Shown here: positions 33,301-43,227 of the stretch, piece by piece | How the letters are laid out: every line of letters starts with the position of its first letter | Position numbering within the stretch: the stretch's first letter is position 1 | Assembly (NCBI GenBank): GCA_030374805.1 | Contig: JARGSG010000213.1 | Location: 1-64,000, forward strand | Reading direction: 5' to 3' | DNA: 64,000 nucleotides | From: Gracilaria gracilis | Lineage: Eukaryota > Rhodophyta > Florideophyceae > Gracilariales > Gracilariaceae | The notes under the pieces: model-generated | Told to the model about the DNA's origin: nothing | The model's database searches: none | Seen by the model: the letters and a program-made list of their open reading frames with translations, nothing else | Position numbers and translations under genes: made by a program

Positions 33301-33825
33301 TTCTTCACTGCATTCAAACCAATTCGTTTGCCTGTGTTCCCCATAAGGCAACGGGCGGTGGTGGCGCTGTGTGGTAAAATCTCAGGACGCAATCTGTCGT
33401 CTCCAGCATCGTCCTTGTCTATATATGTGAAGAACACTCGTTCTTGTACATCCATTGGTCTATTAATTCTTAGCATCGTCGGTGTGCTAAGGTTAATAGT
33501 GTTCGCGTGTCTCTTAAGTTCCAGGCCTAAAATCAAAGGCGAACTTCCCTCTACCAGATCGAAAGGTAGGACTGTCGCCTTTCCATTGACGTCATTGATG
33601 GTGAGATACCAAGAACATACTACTGGCTTAGGGTTCGCAGCCTCTGTACCCCAGCTATGGTAGTAGGTATCTCGAGGTGGGTCTAACTGTAGTTCAATAC
33701 CTAGCGCGTCGCATAACAGCGTCGCCTCCACTATACCTCCAGTAGAGGTCGGTGCTCCCTCATCAAGCACGGGGTTAATATCAGAATAGAGCTTTACTGA
33801 TCCCCTTGACGAAAAAGCGAGGTCT
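30369..33825 (-). pseudogene. Copia pol (protease, integrase, reverse transcriptase, RNase H) with in-frame stops
   Basis: One reading frame of about 1,150 codons, broken by TAG 32862-32864 in the integrase and by TGA 32343-32345 before the reverse transcriptase. Parts in order: a degenerate protease-like start (VLDEGAPTSTGG), an integrase with zinc-binding H/C residues (HRFAHATADEM, then CDICASSG) and core motifs around 33100-32860 (LQADFVTVYI, WLYHHGAPEFFSADPEF), a linker, Copia reverse transcriptase with KIGCIDVKSAYLQSG and KLVKLFYGVSEAGRQWAK, and RNase H near the end (SYGAEILACTDADDRG). Homology ends at TGA 30369. Both stops sit in otherwise well-kept sequence. Confidence 0.85.
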
Positions 33826-34887
33826 GTATAGGGTTACGTGCGTCAGATTTCTTCTTACTCTCCCTGAATCTTCTGCCATAGAGTCATTTCGTGACTTCGA
33901 CCTCAATTCCGACCTACACTTCTCGCGATCACGCCACCAGTGACCAAGTTCTCCACAAACACGACACGGGTTTTCCTCCTTCAACTTCTTGAAGTAAGCC
34001 TCTCAATCTTCCCTAGCATGGTCTTTCCGCTTTCCAAGCATTGAGGTACGAATTTTATCTGTTCCGTCAACCACCTGCGATAGTGATTGTGTTGCTTCGT
34101 CCAGCGTAAACATCGGAACTTCATCGATACTTTTTTTGGAAATTTTCTGTTTGATTACTGAAATCTTCTCACAAACTTTCTGCTTGAGCTCTAGGTCCAG
34201 ATCGTTCGTCTTATCTAAAGCGGTCTCAATTATACTAACTTCATCGTCATTCAACATTAGTTAAAAGTTCAGCTTGTTAACACGTACATTCTGTCTGGAT
34301 GTTAGCTGGAATATCAGTGAATTCATAGTGTCAGCGGTTAATTGAGCATTCTGGAGCAGTAGTATGGCGAACTGGCGACTTGTCATGTCGTTCAGCTGAA
34401 ACGTTTGGTTAGCATAGCTTGCCGCTCGTCCATTAAAGCCGCTGACGAAAGCGGCAACAGTCTAGTTTGATTGTCTCTGACAGTTGTGAATCTTGCTCAG
34501 CAAGTTCACTTCTCGGCGCACACTTTTAGTGAGACTGTCCTTTGCAATGGTGTCGATTACGCCCTATATCAGTTTCAATCGGTTTAGGTCTTTTTGGTTA
34601 TAGCGCATTGAGAGCTTTTCGGCTTGCTCTGCGTTGTTCATCATCTTTTGAGCAGTGTCGTCACACGCAAGGTAAAGAAAATGTCCTGCACCCTTGCATA
34701 GAGCTCCGGCTTTCTTGTCCCCCTCGCCAAATCCGTTCATCATCTCCATCCATCGTCGCAGCAAATCGCGATACTTTTTCATTAAGGTTTTGTTCGTTTC
34801 AAACTTGGGGGCACTGTGAATGCCACCATTGGACTCTGACACAGGAGGACCCCCTGGGCCCATAACTGTAAAGCCATTGTCAGTCAT
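33781..34887 (-). pseudogene. Copia gag, fragmented
   Basis: Three pieces in different frames. 34887-34564 starts at an ATG in the LTR (MTDNGFTVMGPGG). 34257-34003 is a K/E/D-rich helical segment. 33984-33781 carries a CCHC zinc knuckle (C-x2-C-x3-GH-x5-C type, CRVCGELGHWWRDREKC). Pol begins in another frame, overlapping the knuckle segment. That offset could be a programmed frameshift or decay; the rest of gag clearly has decay. Confidence 0.65.
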
Positions 34888-35161
34888 GATGTCAATGCGT
34901 TATTCGTTGGGATACTGTGACAGGGTATGGATGCGCAGGATATTCAGCAACAATTGCCGGGATGACTCTCTGGTACCTCTGCTGATCTCTCTCTTTACTT
35001 CGTGTCTTTCCGCTCTGCCCTCTCTCTCTCTCGCTTGGCATGGTCCAAGCTCTGCCTGTGCTTATAAGCACCATCTCCATCGCCTTCAAACGGTCGTCTA
35101 CAGTCAGTCCTCTCTAATTCACTGTCTTCTGATCTAATTCAAAGTCTTGCGCCTTCTCACA
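34867..35161 (-). repeat. Copia element LTR (5')
   Basis: Direct repeat of 30041-30335 with about 13 differences. The Gag ATG (34887, minus) lies inside the inner end of this LTR. Confidence 0.9.
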
Positions 35162-35520
35162 ACAGTAGTGAACTTCCTACCCGGTGCAGTATGATAAGGC
35201 TACAGTAGTGAACGCGGGCGACTTGGGGATCGGAAGATTACAGTATTGATCTCATGAATGGGATTCAAACTTTTTCAAAAACGGCGCGTTACGAACAGGC
35301 TCACCACACGTATCATAGATATACGCGTTGTCCAACGCGTCCGTCTCTCCGTGGATCTTCGTCTCGAAGCCACAACAACAACAACGGTATCAACGCCTGA
35401 CATGTTTCCCTTCATGCCGTTGGCATTGTTAAAAAACAACGGAGGTGACGCTGCATTGGAACGGTGCGGCGCAGTTGACAGTGTGTGTCGCAGCCTACGG
35501 GCCATACTCTTGAGTCAAGA

Positions 35521-35555
35521 CGCAATGCGGGTCAAGAGTCTTGACCCGCATTGCG
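35521..35555. repeat. Perfect 16-bp inverted repeat
   Basis: CGCAATGCGGGTCAAG, three bases, then its exact complement. Copy gamma (about 61965-61985) has only the right arm, so the left arm is an inverted duplication specific to beta. Confidence 0.85.
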
Positions 35556-36007
35556 ACAAACGGCCTTGAAAAGTGGCAGCTTGAGAAAGCAGTGTGTGTG
35601 CTCACAGTGCAAAATTGATTGCCATACGTTTTCCTTCGCCTTTGACGTGGGGTATTGCCACGCAAGCGCTCTCAATCAGTACCGCCTCATGCAGCTTGCT
35701 GGCGTGTCTGTGCAGGACATCAGCACTTGCAATATATGTACGCGTCAACGAGCTATCCAGTAGTACACGGAGAGGAGAGAAGTATTTATTTATATTGTAA
35801 CAAAGATACATACGAGCCATGCTGTCTTCCGGCTTATGTACAGGGAAAACATGCACCGACTAATGCTCGAAGCAATTGCACAAGGAGGTGAGCAAAAAAC
35901 TGAGCGCGATGATGGGCTTTCTGCGCTCATGGACAAGTGAACCCACGTTCATCTCGAATATAAAGTGAAGAATGATTTGTCCAATCGTGCTCTTTAGTCA
36001 GACGTCG

Positions 36008-36715
36008 TTAATAAAGGTGCAAATAGTTATACGCGAGCTGCACATTTCCCGCTTCCAGCCGGTGCGCCACCATGTCCACCAGCGTAGAGAAAGGCAGAGA
36101 GCTGGAATACTGATCGGATAGGGCGCGACGAAGGAGAATGCCGAATAAATGCGACACATACGGATTGCTTTCGTGATAAAGTTGCTCAAAGCGCGGTGTA
36201 CGCATCTGCAACTGACGCAGTCTAGAAGTGGTAAGCCACGAGCCACCATTATTGAAGATAATATCCAGGAGCTGGTGGTCATCCAGCTCCATGCAGAAGG
36301 TGACTAATGCAAAGTACTCCGTGAAGGGCAGTGTGTCCCACAGGTCGGAGCGGATTGCCCATATGGTAAGCTTCCTGAGAGCGTACGGGAGAAGCTTCTT
36401 GAAAGCATAGGAGAGAAGCTTCATGAGACGGTAGGGAAGGTTGCTGAGAGGGTCCGGAAGATGGTTGTTGAGAGCGTAAGAAAGAATGTTGCTGAGGGCG
36501 TACGAAAGAAGTGGAGCAGATTTTTCGCGCAGTCGATCAAGACGAAGAGGGAACAAGGTGGGGCAAAGGCACCAGGAGAAAGGCGGAACGACGCGGGATG
36601 TACGAGCGGGTTCCGAAGTGGTGGTTTGCAGCGACTGGTGTTCACCCGTTAGCGGCACTGCATAGGCAGCGTGTAGCAGCAGCATGAGCAAGAGAAGGCG
36701 AGGAAAGCTGGTCAT
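36008..36715 (-). CDS. Secreted octapeptide-repeat protein, gene 2 (copy beta)
   Basis: Unrecognised family. The 235-residue product has a strong signal peptide (MTSFPRLLLLMLLLHAAYA, cleavage likely near AYA-VPL). A tract of octapeptides follows (LLSYALSN, ILSYALNN, HLPDPLSN, LPYRLMK, LLSYAFKK, LLPYALRK) and then a C-terminal domain ending LAYNYLHLY. That domain contains AIRSDLWDTLPF, LVTFCMELDD, LLDIIFNNG, TTSRLRQLQ and YSSSLPFS, shared with gene 1 and with the copy at 62444-63184. The start at 36715 is chosen over an upstream open extension to 37204 because it begins the signal peptide, is conserved in the other copy, and a TATA-like element lies 115 bp upstream. TAA is the stop in both copies. 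The product is presumably exported; no enzymatic motif is visible. Confidence 0.68.
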   Translation of the reverse strand: MTSFPRLLLLMLLLHAAYAVPLTGEHQSLQTTTSEPARTSRVVPPFSWCLCPTLFPLRLDRLREKSAPLLSYALSNILSYALNNHLPDPLSNLPYRLMKLLSYAFKKLLPYALRKLTIWAIRSDLWDTLPFTEYFALVTFCMELDDHQLLDIIFNNGGSWLTTSRLRQLQMRTPRFEQLYHESNPYVSHLFGILLRRALSDQYSSSLPFSTLVDMVAHRLEAGNVQLAYNYLHLY

Positions 36716-36829
36716 TGCGAGTGGTAACGGTACAATAGTTTGGGTAGCGGGGGAACAAGACGACGATATTGGGGTGGGCAGGGGTGGGGAGGAAGTGGAG
36801 AGGGTTGGCGAGGAAGAGCTGGAACGGGT

Positions 36830-36840
36830 TCTTATATACA
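36830..36840 (-). promoter_or_regulatory. TATA-like element of gene 2 (beta)
   Basis: Read on the minus strand it is TGTATATAAGA, about 115 bp before the ATG at 36715. A comparable element stands at the same distance in copy gamma. Confidence 0.55.
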
Positions 36841-37282
36841 ATGTGCGTGCCGTGTCGGGGCGGGACGGCGCCGGCGCGGAAACGTGTTTCGGCGGCGGAG
36901 CTCGAGCGCGTGCGCGTGCGACAACGACGGCTCTGCGCGAAGGGGGGGGGGCGCGCCACGTACCGCGCAGCCACGCGCGGCACGCGGCAGACACGCGGCA
37001 GAAGCCGCCCACCAAAATTTCGGCGTGATGAAAGACTGCTTTGCAATGATTGCAGCGCAAGCGAGCGCGGTTGACGTGGCGCAGAGCGCGGCCGTGACGT
37101 GCACACCGCATTGCTTGGTTGTACAGTGGGCGCCCCACAAATGTGAACAACTTGAGAAGCAAAAGTGAAAATGGACTTTTGAGTTCGCTCCTTTTGCTTC
37201 TCAATTCGGGTAACTGACAGAAAACCGAGTGGAGTGAAAGTAGACGCTCTCGAAAAGAGAAATAAGACCTTTATGGAGATGA

Positions 37283-37330
37283 GGGTCTTTCTACACATCC
37301 GTACCAGCCGTTCTGGCGTGCCGGCGTGCC
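37283..37330 (+). repeat. Left terminal inverted repeat of the 9.8-kb Harbinger element
   Basis: 45 of 48 positions match the complement of 47001-47048. It begins GGG, as many PIF/Harbinger ends do. Confidence 0.85.
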
Positions 37331-37600
37331 GGAACGTGTAGCGTAACTATTGGCTATTTAGGAAATTGGATCCCTTTCAAGCAACTCCATCTAGATCTAA
37401 AGCAATCGTAAGCTTTCAAATTCAAATAGTCGATTGCCTTTCAGCACCTACAAGGATCGCATAAATTCACTCTAGATAGGGCAAACTCGCTCTGCATGCA
37501 GTCTATAATCTCCCTCGCTCACCCCCCATCCCCCCTTCCCGTGAAACCCCACATCTTCCTCCGTGAAAACCCGTAACTCCGTTTTCTACCTGATTTTAGC

Positions 37601-39157
37601 ATGGAGCTCCGTGAGACACCAACACGGGTTGCAAGCCGAAAACGACGGCTCTCTCAAGAGCAGTCATTGTCCAACCACCCACCTTCACACCTTTCGCCGC
37701 AACCACGGTCTCCGCAAACGACCCCAATTGCAGCCAACAATACCGACTTCGTTCAAGTCCCCGTTCTAGACCCCGTGCATACTCAACAACCTCATCCCAC
37801 ATTAATTGAACAAAACAGCCATCCCGGCTCTTATTATATCGTTGAGCCGCATTCTTCGCCGGTTATTGGTAATGCGTCATCAGATTCACAGACAGTGTGC
37901 CCCGAACCATGCCCCGTGTATACGGAATTGGATTATCTTTACACCTATCTTGCCAGGAAGAACAAAACGGAACTACAGAACTTAGCAAAAGCTTTTTGTG
38001 TCACTAAAAGAGGGAAGAAGGCCGAATTAATCGCAAGGATTATGTTGAAGGCCCGCAACATGGCCATAATGGGTGATTCATTAGAAAGTTGGTTTTCTGA
38101 TGAGAGAGCATTGCAAGAGTTTCGTGACATGGTCAAATCAGTTTTAATTGTGGAGTCGTGCAGGGAAGAAAAAGATCTCCTTGGAGATCTTGGGCAGCGT
38201 GACCGCGATTGGTGGACCAGGGAATTGGAACGTGTTCGAGCAAGTGTCTGCGAAGCCCAAAATCATGGACAGCAGGAACAAGATGTTGATGCAGGATTGA
38301 CTGACAGGGTACCGAATTTTTCACTAAGTGAGTTCGCGCGGCTGGTTATTATCATTCGTGATGACGAAACGACAAGAAGAGCATTACGACGCGCTGTTGG
38401 TTCCCCTCTTACTCGCCGAGAACTAGATGACAGGGTCTCGAGAGATGACTTTTTTGAGGTTGTCGCAAATCGTTTTAACGACAGTGCGTTAATAACGAGA
38501 ATGAACTTGAGCAGTGTTCTCGACCGCATCGACCCAGCACTACCGACACTAGCACACAGATCTGCCTCGCTATTAAAGCGGCACTACCAGGACGCGAGAA
38601 AGGACTTCACGTTCTTTTATGATATGTGGTCGGCTTCGGGGCAAAATGATCCAGAGAGATTCTCTGACTTTCTTGTGAAACACTCGGATAGCACTTTGAT
38701 GACTGCGTCAGCGCGTGCTATGATACTCTTCAAAGTGATGCGGTGTGGAACAAAGGAAGAGGATACTGAACTAATTCATTTGTTCTCGAAGGTGATGGAA
38801 GAGGGGGTCGGGTTTGATGCCGGGATAGATGGGGATGATGGCGAAGACGAAGCTCAAAGTTTACATGTACGAAAGAAGAGGCGTTCTAATGACTCTTCGG
38901 TTTTAGAGAAACAGCTAGAGAAGCTTGTGGACATCACGACTTCGACCGTGAAGGTTTCACAAGCCCAGAAATCTGGGTTTGATGGAGCTTATGTCAAGCA
39001 GCAACTGGACATGGTTCGGTCCGAAATACAGTGCCGTTCTCATAATCAGAGTACAGGAAGTGAGAAGATTAAGGAGATGAAGGAGTTTGTTGAAACTTGG
39101 TCTGATAAGCTCTTTGACAAAGTGAAGAACAACCTACCCGCTTTCTTCGATGAGTAG
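37601..39157 (+). CDS. SAP-domain protein, probable Harbinger accessory ORF
   Basis: The 518-residue frame is intact from ATG 37601. A P/S/Q-rich N-terminus is followed by a SAP-like helix-extended loop-helix (LARKNKTELQNLAKAF and KRGKKAELIARIML, about residues 112-148), a DNA-binding module of chromatin proteins. The rest is charged and helical, with a basic KKRRS patch near residue 425 and a probable coiled coil at the C-terminus. Autonomous Harbinger elements usually encode a transposase plus a DNA-binding helper, commonly Myb/SANT; a SAP helper would be a variation. The evidence for this role is position, integrity and transcription inward from the left terminal repeat. It could instead be a captured host gene. 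Confidence 0.55.
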   Translation: MELRETPTRVASRKRRLSQEQSLSNHPPSHLSPQPRSPQTTPIAANNTDFVQVPVLDPVHTQQPHPTLIEQNSHPGSYYIVEPHSSPVIGNASSDSQTVCPEPCPVYTELDYLYTYLARKNKTELQNLAKAFCVTKRGKKAELIARIMLKARNMAIMGDSLESWFSDERALQEFRDMVKSVLIVESCREEKDLLGDLGQRDRDWWTRELERVRASVCEAQNHGQQEQDVDAGLTDRVPNFSLSEFARLVIIIRDDETTRRALRRAVGSPLTRRELDDRVSRDDFFEVVANRFNDSALITRMNLSSVLDRIDPALPTLAHRSASLLKRHYQDARKDFTFFYDMWSASGQNDPERFSDFLVKHSDSTLMTASARAMILFKVMRCGTKEEDTELIHLFSKVMEEGVGFDAGIDGDDGEDEAQSLHVRKKRRSNDSSVLEKQLEKLVDITTSTVKVSQAQKSGFDGAYVKQQLDMVRSEIQCRSHNQSTGSEKIKEMKEFVETWSDKLFDKVKNNLPAFFDE

Positions 39158-39320
39158 AGTACGCACTTTGCATGACGAACTATCAGAAATGAGGTACTCT
39201 CAATCGTGGAAATAGTTAGTAAGGGGCTCGCACCATTTGCGTAGAGAAACTACGATTGCATGACTTACCAAGGGTACAGCGGTAGCCAATTGCTAGCCCA
39301 ACCCACCTAGTTGCAGCTCT
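39158..39320. other. Short gap between SAP ORF and POLA2 pseudogene
   Basis: Convergent 3' ends. No feature seen. Confidence 0.4.
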
Positions 39321-41237
39321 TCAAGCAAGGACTGTCACAAATGTGTTTGAATCATCTACCCTTATCTTCCCACTTAGGCCGAGATTCACAGCAATGGCAC
39401 CGCCGTCAACACTCCTGGCAAATGCTTTCGACTTGGACGGCATGATGATCACGTCGACAGTATCACCAGTGCCCACGTCCATGTTACCCAGACGGTCCAG
39501 AAAGTTCGTGTCCAGAGGCACTGAGTTGCTTGGCGGGATGGTTGGGTAGAACGAGAGTTGCCTCAACATGTGGGATACAATAGAGCCCAAGTGATCTTGC
39601 TTGTTCATGCACACACTATCAGCAGATTTATCCAAAAGCGTTGACAGCGACGATGTGCCCACAAACGAGACGTGTTGCCCGTCTTTCGCGCCCACCCGTA
39701 ACACGGATGGGTTTGGGTGCAGATGAATGTTCCGATCTTGTTGTTTATACGGCCAGCAGAAAGCTGGTTGGGGACAAACAAAGTCGTGGTGAACGTCTTC
39801 CAGTGCTGGAATCAGCACAAAGTGCGAAACCGTGTCGCCGCTGTCCGCCATCCTGGATATCGTGGCTTGTAGCAGAGGGATAACTCGAGAAGCCAACAGT
39901 TGACCAAACGGCATCGGGGTTTGTTCGGAGATGTGTTGGTTAGATTCCTCTACAAATGGACCGGTTAAGATGACAACGTCTGGTTTGTTGCGCTTAATGA
40001 TCTGTAGAAGATCCGTGAGAGGCTCGTACTTGAGATTGGACGAACAGGTAAACGGTCCCGCTGCCACGACGAGGTTGGCATACGATTGGGCGTCTTGGTC
40101 TGCCGACGTGCTCGGTTGGATTTCATCGTCATGTTCTATCTTAGCTTGATGTTCATCGTTGGGGACGCAACGTCGCTATTTGGGTGTTTGCATGGCGTTA
40201 TCGTAGATGGCATGTACGTCAGACAGTCTGCTGTTGGTGTTAACGCCCTCGACGACGACAATCATGCCCGGGTTTATAGACAACGGATGCTCGTTCTCGA
40301 CAAGCCTATTGAGATTGAGTTTGATTCGGTTTCCATCTTCGTTTTCCAGAACGACGGACTGTATATTAACCGACCCCTTCGAAGATGCATCATTCTCCTC
40401 CAGCTCAGTTGTGATATGACCAGCGATGAGAACAGTGGCGGGACTGTGGTCCAGCAAGTTGGCGGACGACAAGGGAGGCATTTGCTCTGCACGCAGCAGC
40501 TTGACTCGCTTGAGGATGTGCTCTGTGAGGGTTTGCATATGACTACGCACATCGTTAATGCGCTGGCGTAGAAGGTTGGTCATATACGTGGTGCGCTCAC
40601 GGTCAACGGGGCTGAGCGACTGCACGGACACAGCGCTACGCACATGGACAGACATTGGGTTATGCAGAGTAGCTTGAGAGTTATCCAGCGACGCTTGCAC
40701 GCGTCCCGTGCCCGTACGTTTCGCATACTCGTTATCGAGCAAGTCATCTCCCGGCAGCGGTTCATCCTAAAGCAACCCAGTGCGCTTCGACTGGGTGACA
40801 GATTGCTCAAGCGCATTGCTCAAGTCACGAACAATCACAAGTTAATGTCGTGGGTGACCAGCGGCTCATCCTCGACCAACGCCCTCATCACAGTAGTTGA
40901 ACAGATCGACCTCAAAAAAGTCATCCGTGTGGTTAATACGCGTGGGAGTGGGGGTGGGGGAGGGAAGCAACGATTGCGGCGAGCGCTTGGGCGTGAGCTT
41001 TGAATTGGACACAGGCTTTGATCAAGCAACGTGCAGCGCCTTTTGCCTCAGATGGGCGACGAAGTCGCTGAGCTCCTGCTCCGTTGGCACGCCCGTGGAC
41101 TTGGCGTTGGAGAGCGCCCATGCCTCCGACTTGCAGTCGAGCTGATCGGGCGTGAGCGCGTTCTGTTCGCACGCGGCGTGCGCAATGTGGCATAGCGCTT
41201 TCGGCAGCACGCAACCGCCGAGTGAGAAACTGTGCAT
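39321..41237 (-). pseudogene. POLA2: DNA polymerase alpha subunit B, full-length frame with five in-frame stops
   Basis: POLA2 is the regulatory B subunit of polymerase alpha-primase. A single frame of 638 codons plus stop runs from ATG 41237 (MHSFSLGG) to TGA 39321-39323 with no indel. The N-terminal helical domain is visible (LTPDQLDCKSEAWALSNAKS), then an S/P/T linker with DDFFEVDLFNYCDEG, the OB-fold region (LHNPMSVHVRSAVSVQSLSP, INPGMIVVVEGVNTNSR) and the inactive phosphodiesterase-like domain (VVAAGPFTCSSNLKYEPLTD, KPDVVILTGPFVEESNQHI, VHHDFVCPQPAF). Stops: TGA 41022-41024, TGA 40866-40868, TAA 40842-40844, TAG 40767-40769, TAG 40176-40178. Usual length is about 600, so the whole gene was captured. 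It sits inside the Harbinger element. Confidence 0.87.
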
Positions 41238-42121
41238 GATGGCGACGAGGAAGACGACGACCCCACAGCCCTGGGGCCCAAGGGTAGCGGTATACCACCG
41301 TCTCCACCGAGGCGGGTACCGTTGGTATACGCTCCCGCGGGGTCCGCAAGGCACGGCGCAGCTGTTGCGGTTTGGTGCGCGCGCCACGCGTTTTGACGGG
41401 AAAGCAAACGCAACGTGTTCGCGCGTGCGCGCGCCGACGCTGTGACCCGCGCGCGACGACGCTGTGACCGTCGCGCGCGCGCGTGCGCTAGCCTTCAGCG
41501 CGCACAGCGAGCGCAGGCGGCGCGAATCGACACGCGTTCAAATGGGCGGCGCGCGCCCGCGATCGCTGCGCCGCAACGGGCCGAAGCGCAAACAGCCACC
41601 AATCAGCGGCATCCACGTGCATAGCGAGCGCGGACACGACAGCGCGTTGGAACGCGCAGCGTGTGGCGGAGCGACGGCGCCCGTGTGCGACGTACGCGTC
41701 GTATGTCGCGCCCCATGCGCAGCGCGCGCGTGTGCGCCACCGCACGCCGCGCCCCCCCTGCCGACCGCCCACCCCCCCGCACCCGCCGCCCGCCACCGCC
41801 GCGCGCGCGCTGCTGCAGTTGCTGTGCGCGCTTGTCGACGCGCTGCGCTCACCTCTTCTTTTTGTATCTTCGCGCGCGCCACTTGCGCCACCGACTGTCT
41901 GCAGCGCCTTTTTCTTTCCGCTCTCATACGTCGTCGTCGTCGTCGTCGTGCCCGTTGCCTTTCGTCGTGCTCGTCGCATTCGTCGCCGTTTTTCGCAGCT
42001 TGTTTCCCGCCACACACGCACGCACCCTCAACTACAGCACGTTATCCCAGCCGCTGCGTCCTGGTGCTCGTCGTCGTCGTCGTCACCGTCGTCGCCGTCG
42101 TCGTCGTCTCCCGTCGGCGTC
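41238..42121. promoter_or_regulatory. GC-rich divergent promoter region between POLA2 and gene X
   Basis: Very GC-rich, with CpG runs (41430-41500) and short CGT-type trinucleotide tracts (41925-41950, 42070-42112). Long open frames occur here on both strands, but they are arginine, alanine and proline rich and look like by-products of composition. It probably came along with the two captured genes as their shared promoter. Confidence 0.45.
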
Positions 42122-43206
42122 ATGCAGACCACGCCGCTCGCAGTGGATGACAGCATAGCTGTCGCGCTGCCGCCTGCCGTCGCCGTCATCAAGTCGCTCA
42201 AGTTTTCGCCGCAACAGTCGCTGTCCGACAAGCAGGTCATGCACGCATGGGAGGCTGACTATTGTCTGCACGCGCACGCCGTCGTGCTGGCCGACTCCAT
42301 TGCCCATCAGGCGTTGCAACTCTCCACCACCACCACGCAGCCTGCGCACGTGCTCCTGCCGTCCTTGTCGTCTCGTTCCGAGTTGCTGCAGTCCATGTGC
42401 GCGCTGCAGCGCAATATCCAAAGGCGTTGCAGGCGCGCGTCAACAACATGCTCGTGAAGCCGCGTTCGTACCGCTTGTCGCATCGCCTGCAGCTGTCAGA
42501 GCCGGAACTGCGCGCCTTTGTCTTCATCATCCTCAATTGCGTCGGCGTGGAAGGGCCGTTGCCGTGTGAGCGACGATCGTCCTCTCGCCATCGTTCCGAT
42601 CTGTTCAACTGCCGCAACTTTGCAGAAATGGATGGCGACCAGGTGCTTCACTTCCTGTCCCCGAGCAGGAAGCACTTCACGCAGGGCCTGTTGGAAGTAG
42701 ACGATGAGTTTGCCGCCATGTACAACGAGAACAAGTTCCGCGCGGCGAGGGAGGTGCTCAAGGCCGTCTACGGCTGCTCGCTCACCGTTGAAGAGGCCAT
42801 GACGCTGGGCGCTTCTGTCATTGCGGAGGTGCTCGCTGAGGAGCCGGGCAGTGTCGTTGGCGCCGATGCGCAATTCACACCCGCCACTCTGTCGAAGCCC
42901 ATCCCGGGCATTGCTGATGTTCACCTCAGCAATACGTTTCGCAACCAAAACGGCAGCAGGAATCGCACCACCGACGACTCGGGAATGCTTGAGTTTTTGT
43001 GCGAATTGCGAATGGAGGACGAGAAGAGGCTGGCTACTACTGATGTTGTTGATACGCGTGCGCCTTCCAACGAGGGCGGAAAGCAATCCAACTCCCCTGT
43101 TGTAGAAAACGGCGAAAAGCCCGACAGCAATGAAGAGGAAACGCCGGTCGAAACGGACGTTGACCCGTTCCAAGATGATATGGATTACTTGAAGGATGGG
43201 TTTTAA
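42122..43206 (+). pseudogene. Unknown gene X, one frameshift, joined to NRAMP tail
   Basis: Not recognised. ATG 42122 (MQTTPLAVDD) opens a frame that loses one base in an A run near 42420 and continues (KALQARVNNMLVKP, LSEPELRAFVFIILNCVGVE, FLSPSRKHFTQGLLEVDD, FRAAREVLKAVYGCSLTVEE), ending with an acidic tail and TAA 43204-43206. The last part (ENKFRAAREVLKAVYG) looks vaguely like a UBA-type helix, but that is a guess. About 360 residues are seen. Beyond the TAA the same frame passes directly into NRAMP sequence, so the original capture may have encoded an in-frame fusion. Confidence 0.45.
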
Positions 43207-43227
43207 GTTGTTCAAGAGGCGTGTAAA

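Larger units (their letters stand above)
30041..35161 (-). mobile_element. Complete Ty1/Copia LTR retrotransposon
   Basis: A 5,121-bp element bounded by 295-bp direct LTRs and a 5-bp target duplication ACAGT (30036-30040 and 35162-35166). The single ACAGT of the uninterrupted site is at 18024-18028. Genes run on the minus strand, so the right LTR is 5'. A purine-rich tract next to the left LTR (read on minus, GAGGGGAA before TGTGAG) fits a polypurine tract. The two LTRs differ at about a dozen positions, so insertion is not very recent. Gag and pol are interrupted. Confidence 0.9.
27150..37282 (+). repeat. Large unclassified repeat, copy beta, split by two nested elements
   Basis: The repeat enters at about 27150 (GTACCGTCGTACA, matching 17968), is interrupted at 27194 by a piggyBac-like element, reappears at 30013-30040 (28 of 28 bases identical to 18001-18028), is interrupted again by a Copia element (30041-35161), and resumes at 35162, matching 18024 onward. 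It then passes the ATGGGATTCAAAC block (35258), a roughly 600-bp segment matching 61870-62440, and secreted-protein gene 2 (36008-36715, minus). It ends where the Harbinger terminal repeat begins at 37283. The left part with gene 1 is missing. Confidence 0.8.

Noticed and set aside
36716-37204. Upstream extension of gene 2 (beta) to 37204
   Set aside because: The extension precedes the signal peptide, contains the TATA-like element and is not conserved in copy gamma. Open frame due to GC-rich sequence.
41415-42158. Long R/A/P-rich frames on both strands upstream of gene X
   Set aside because: Composition-driven open frames in a probable CpG-rich promoter. Gene X homogeneity starts at ATG 42122.
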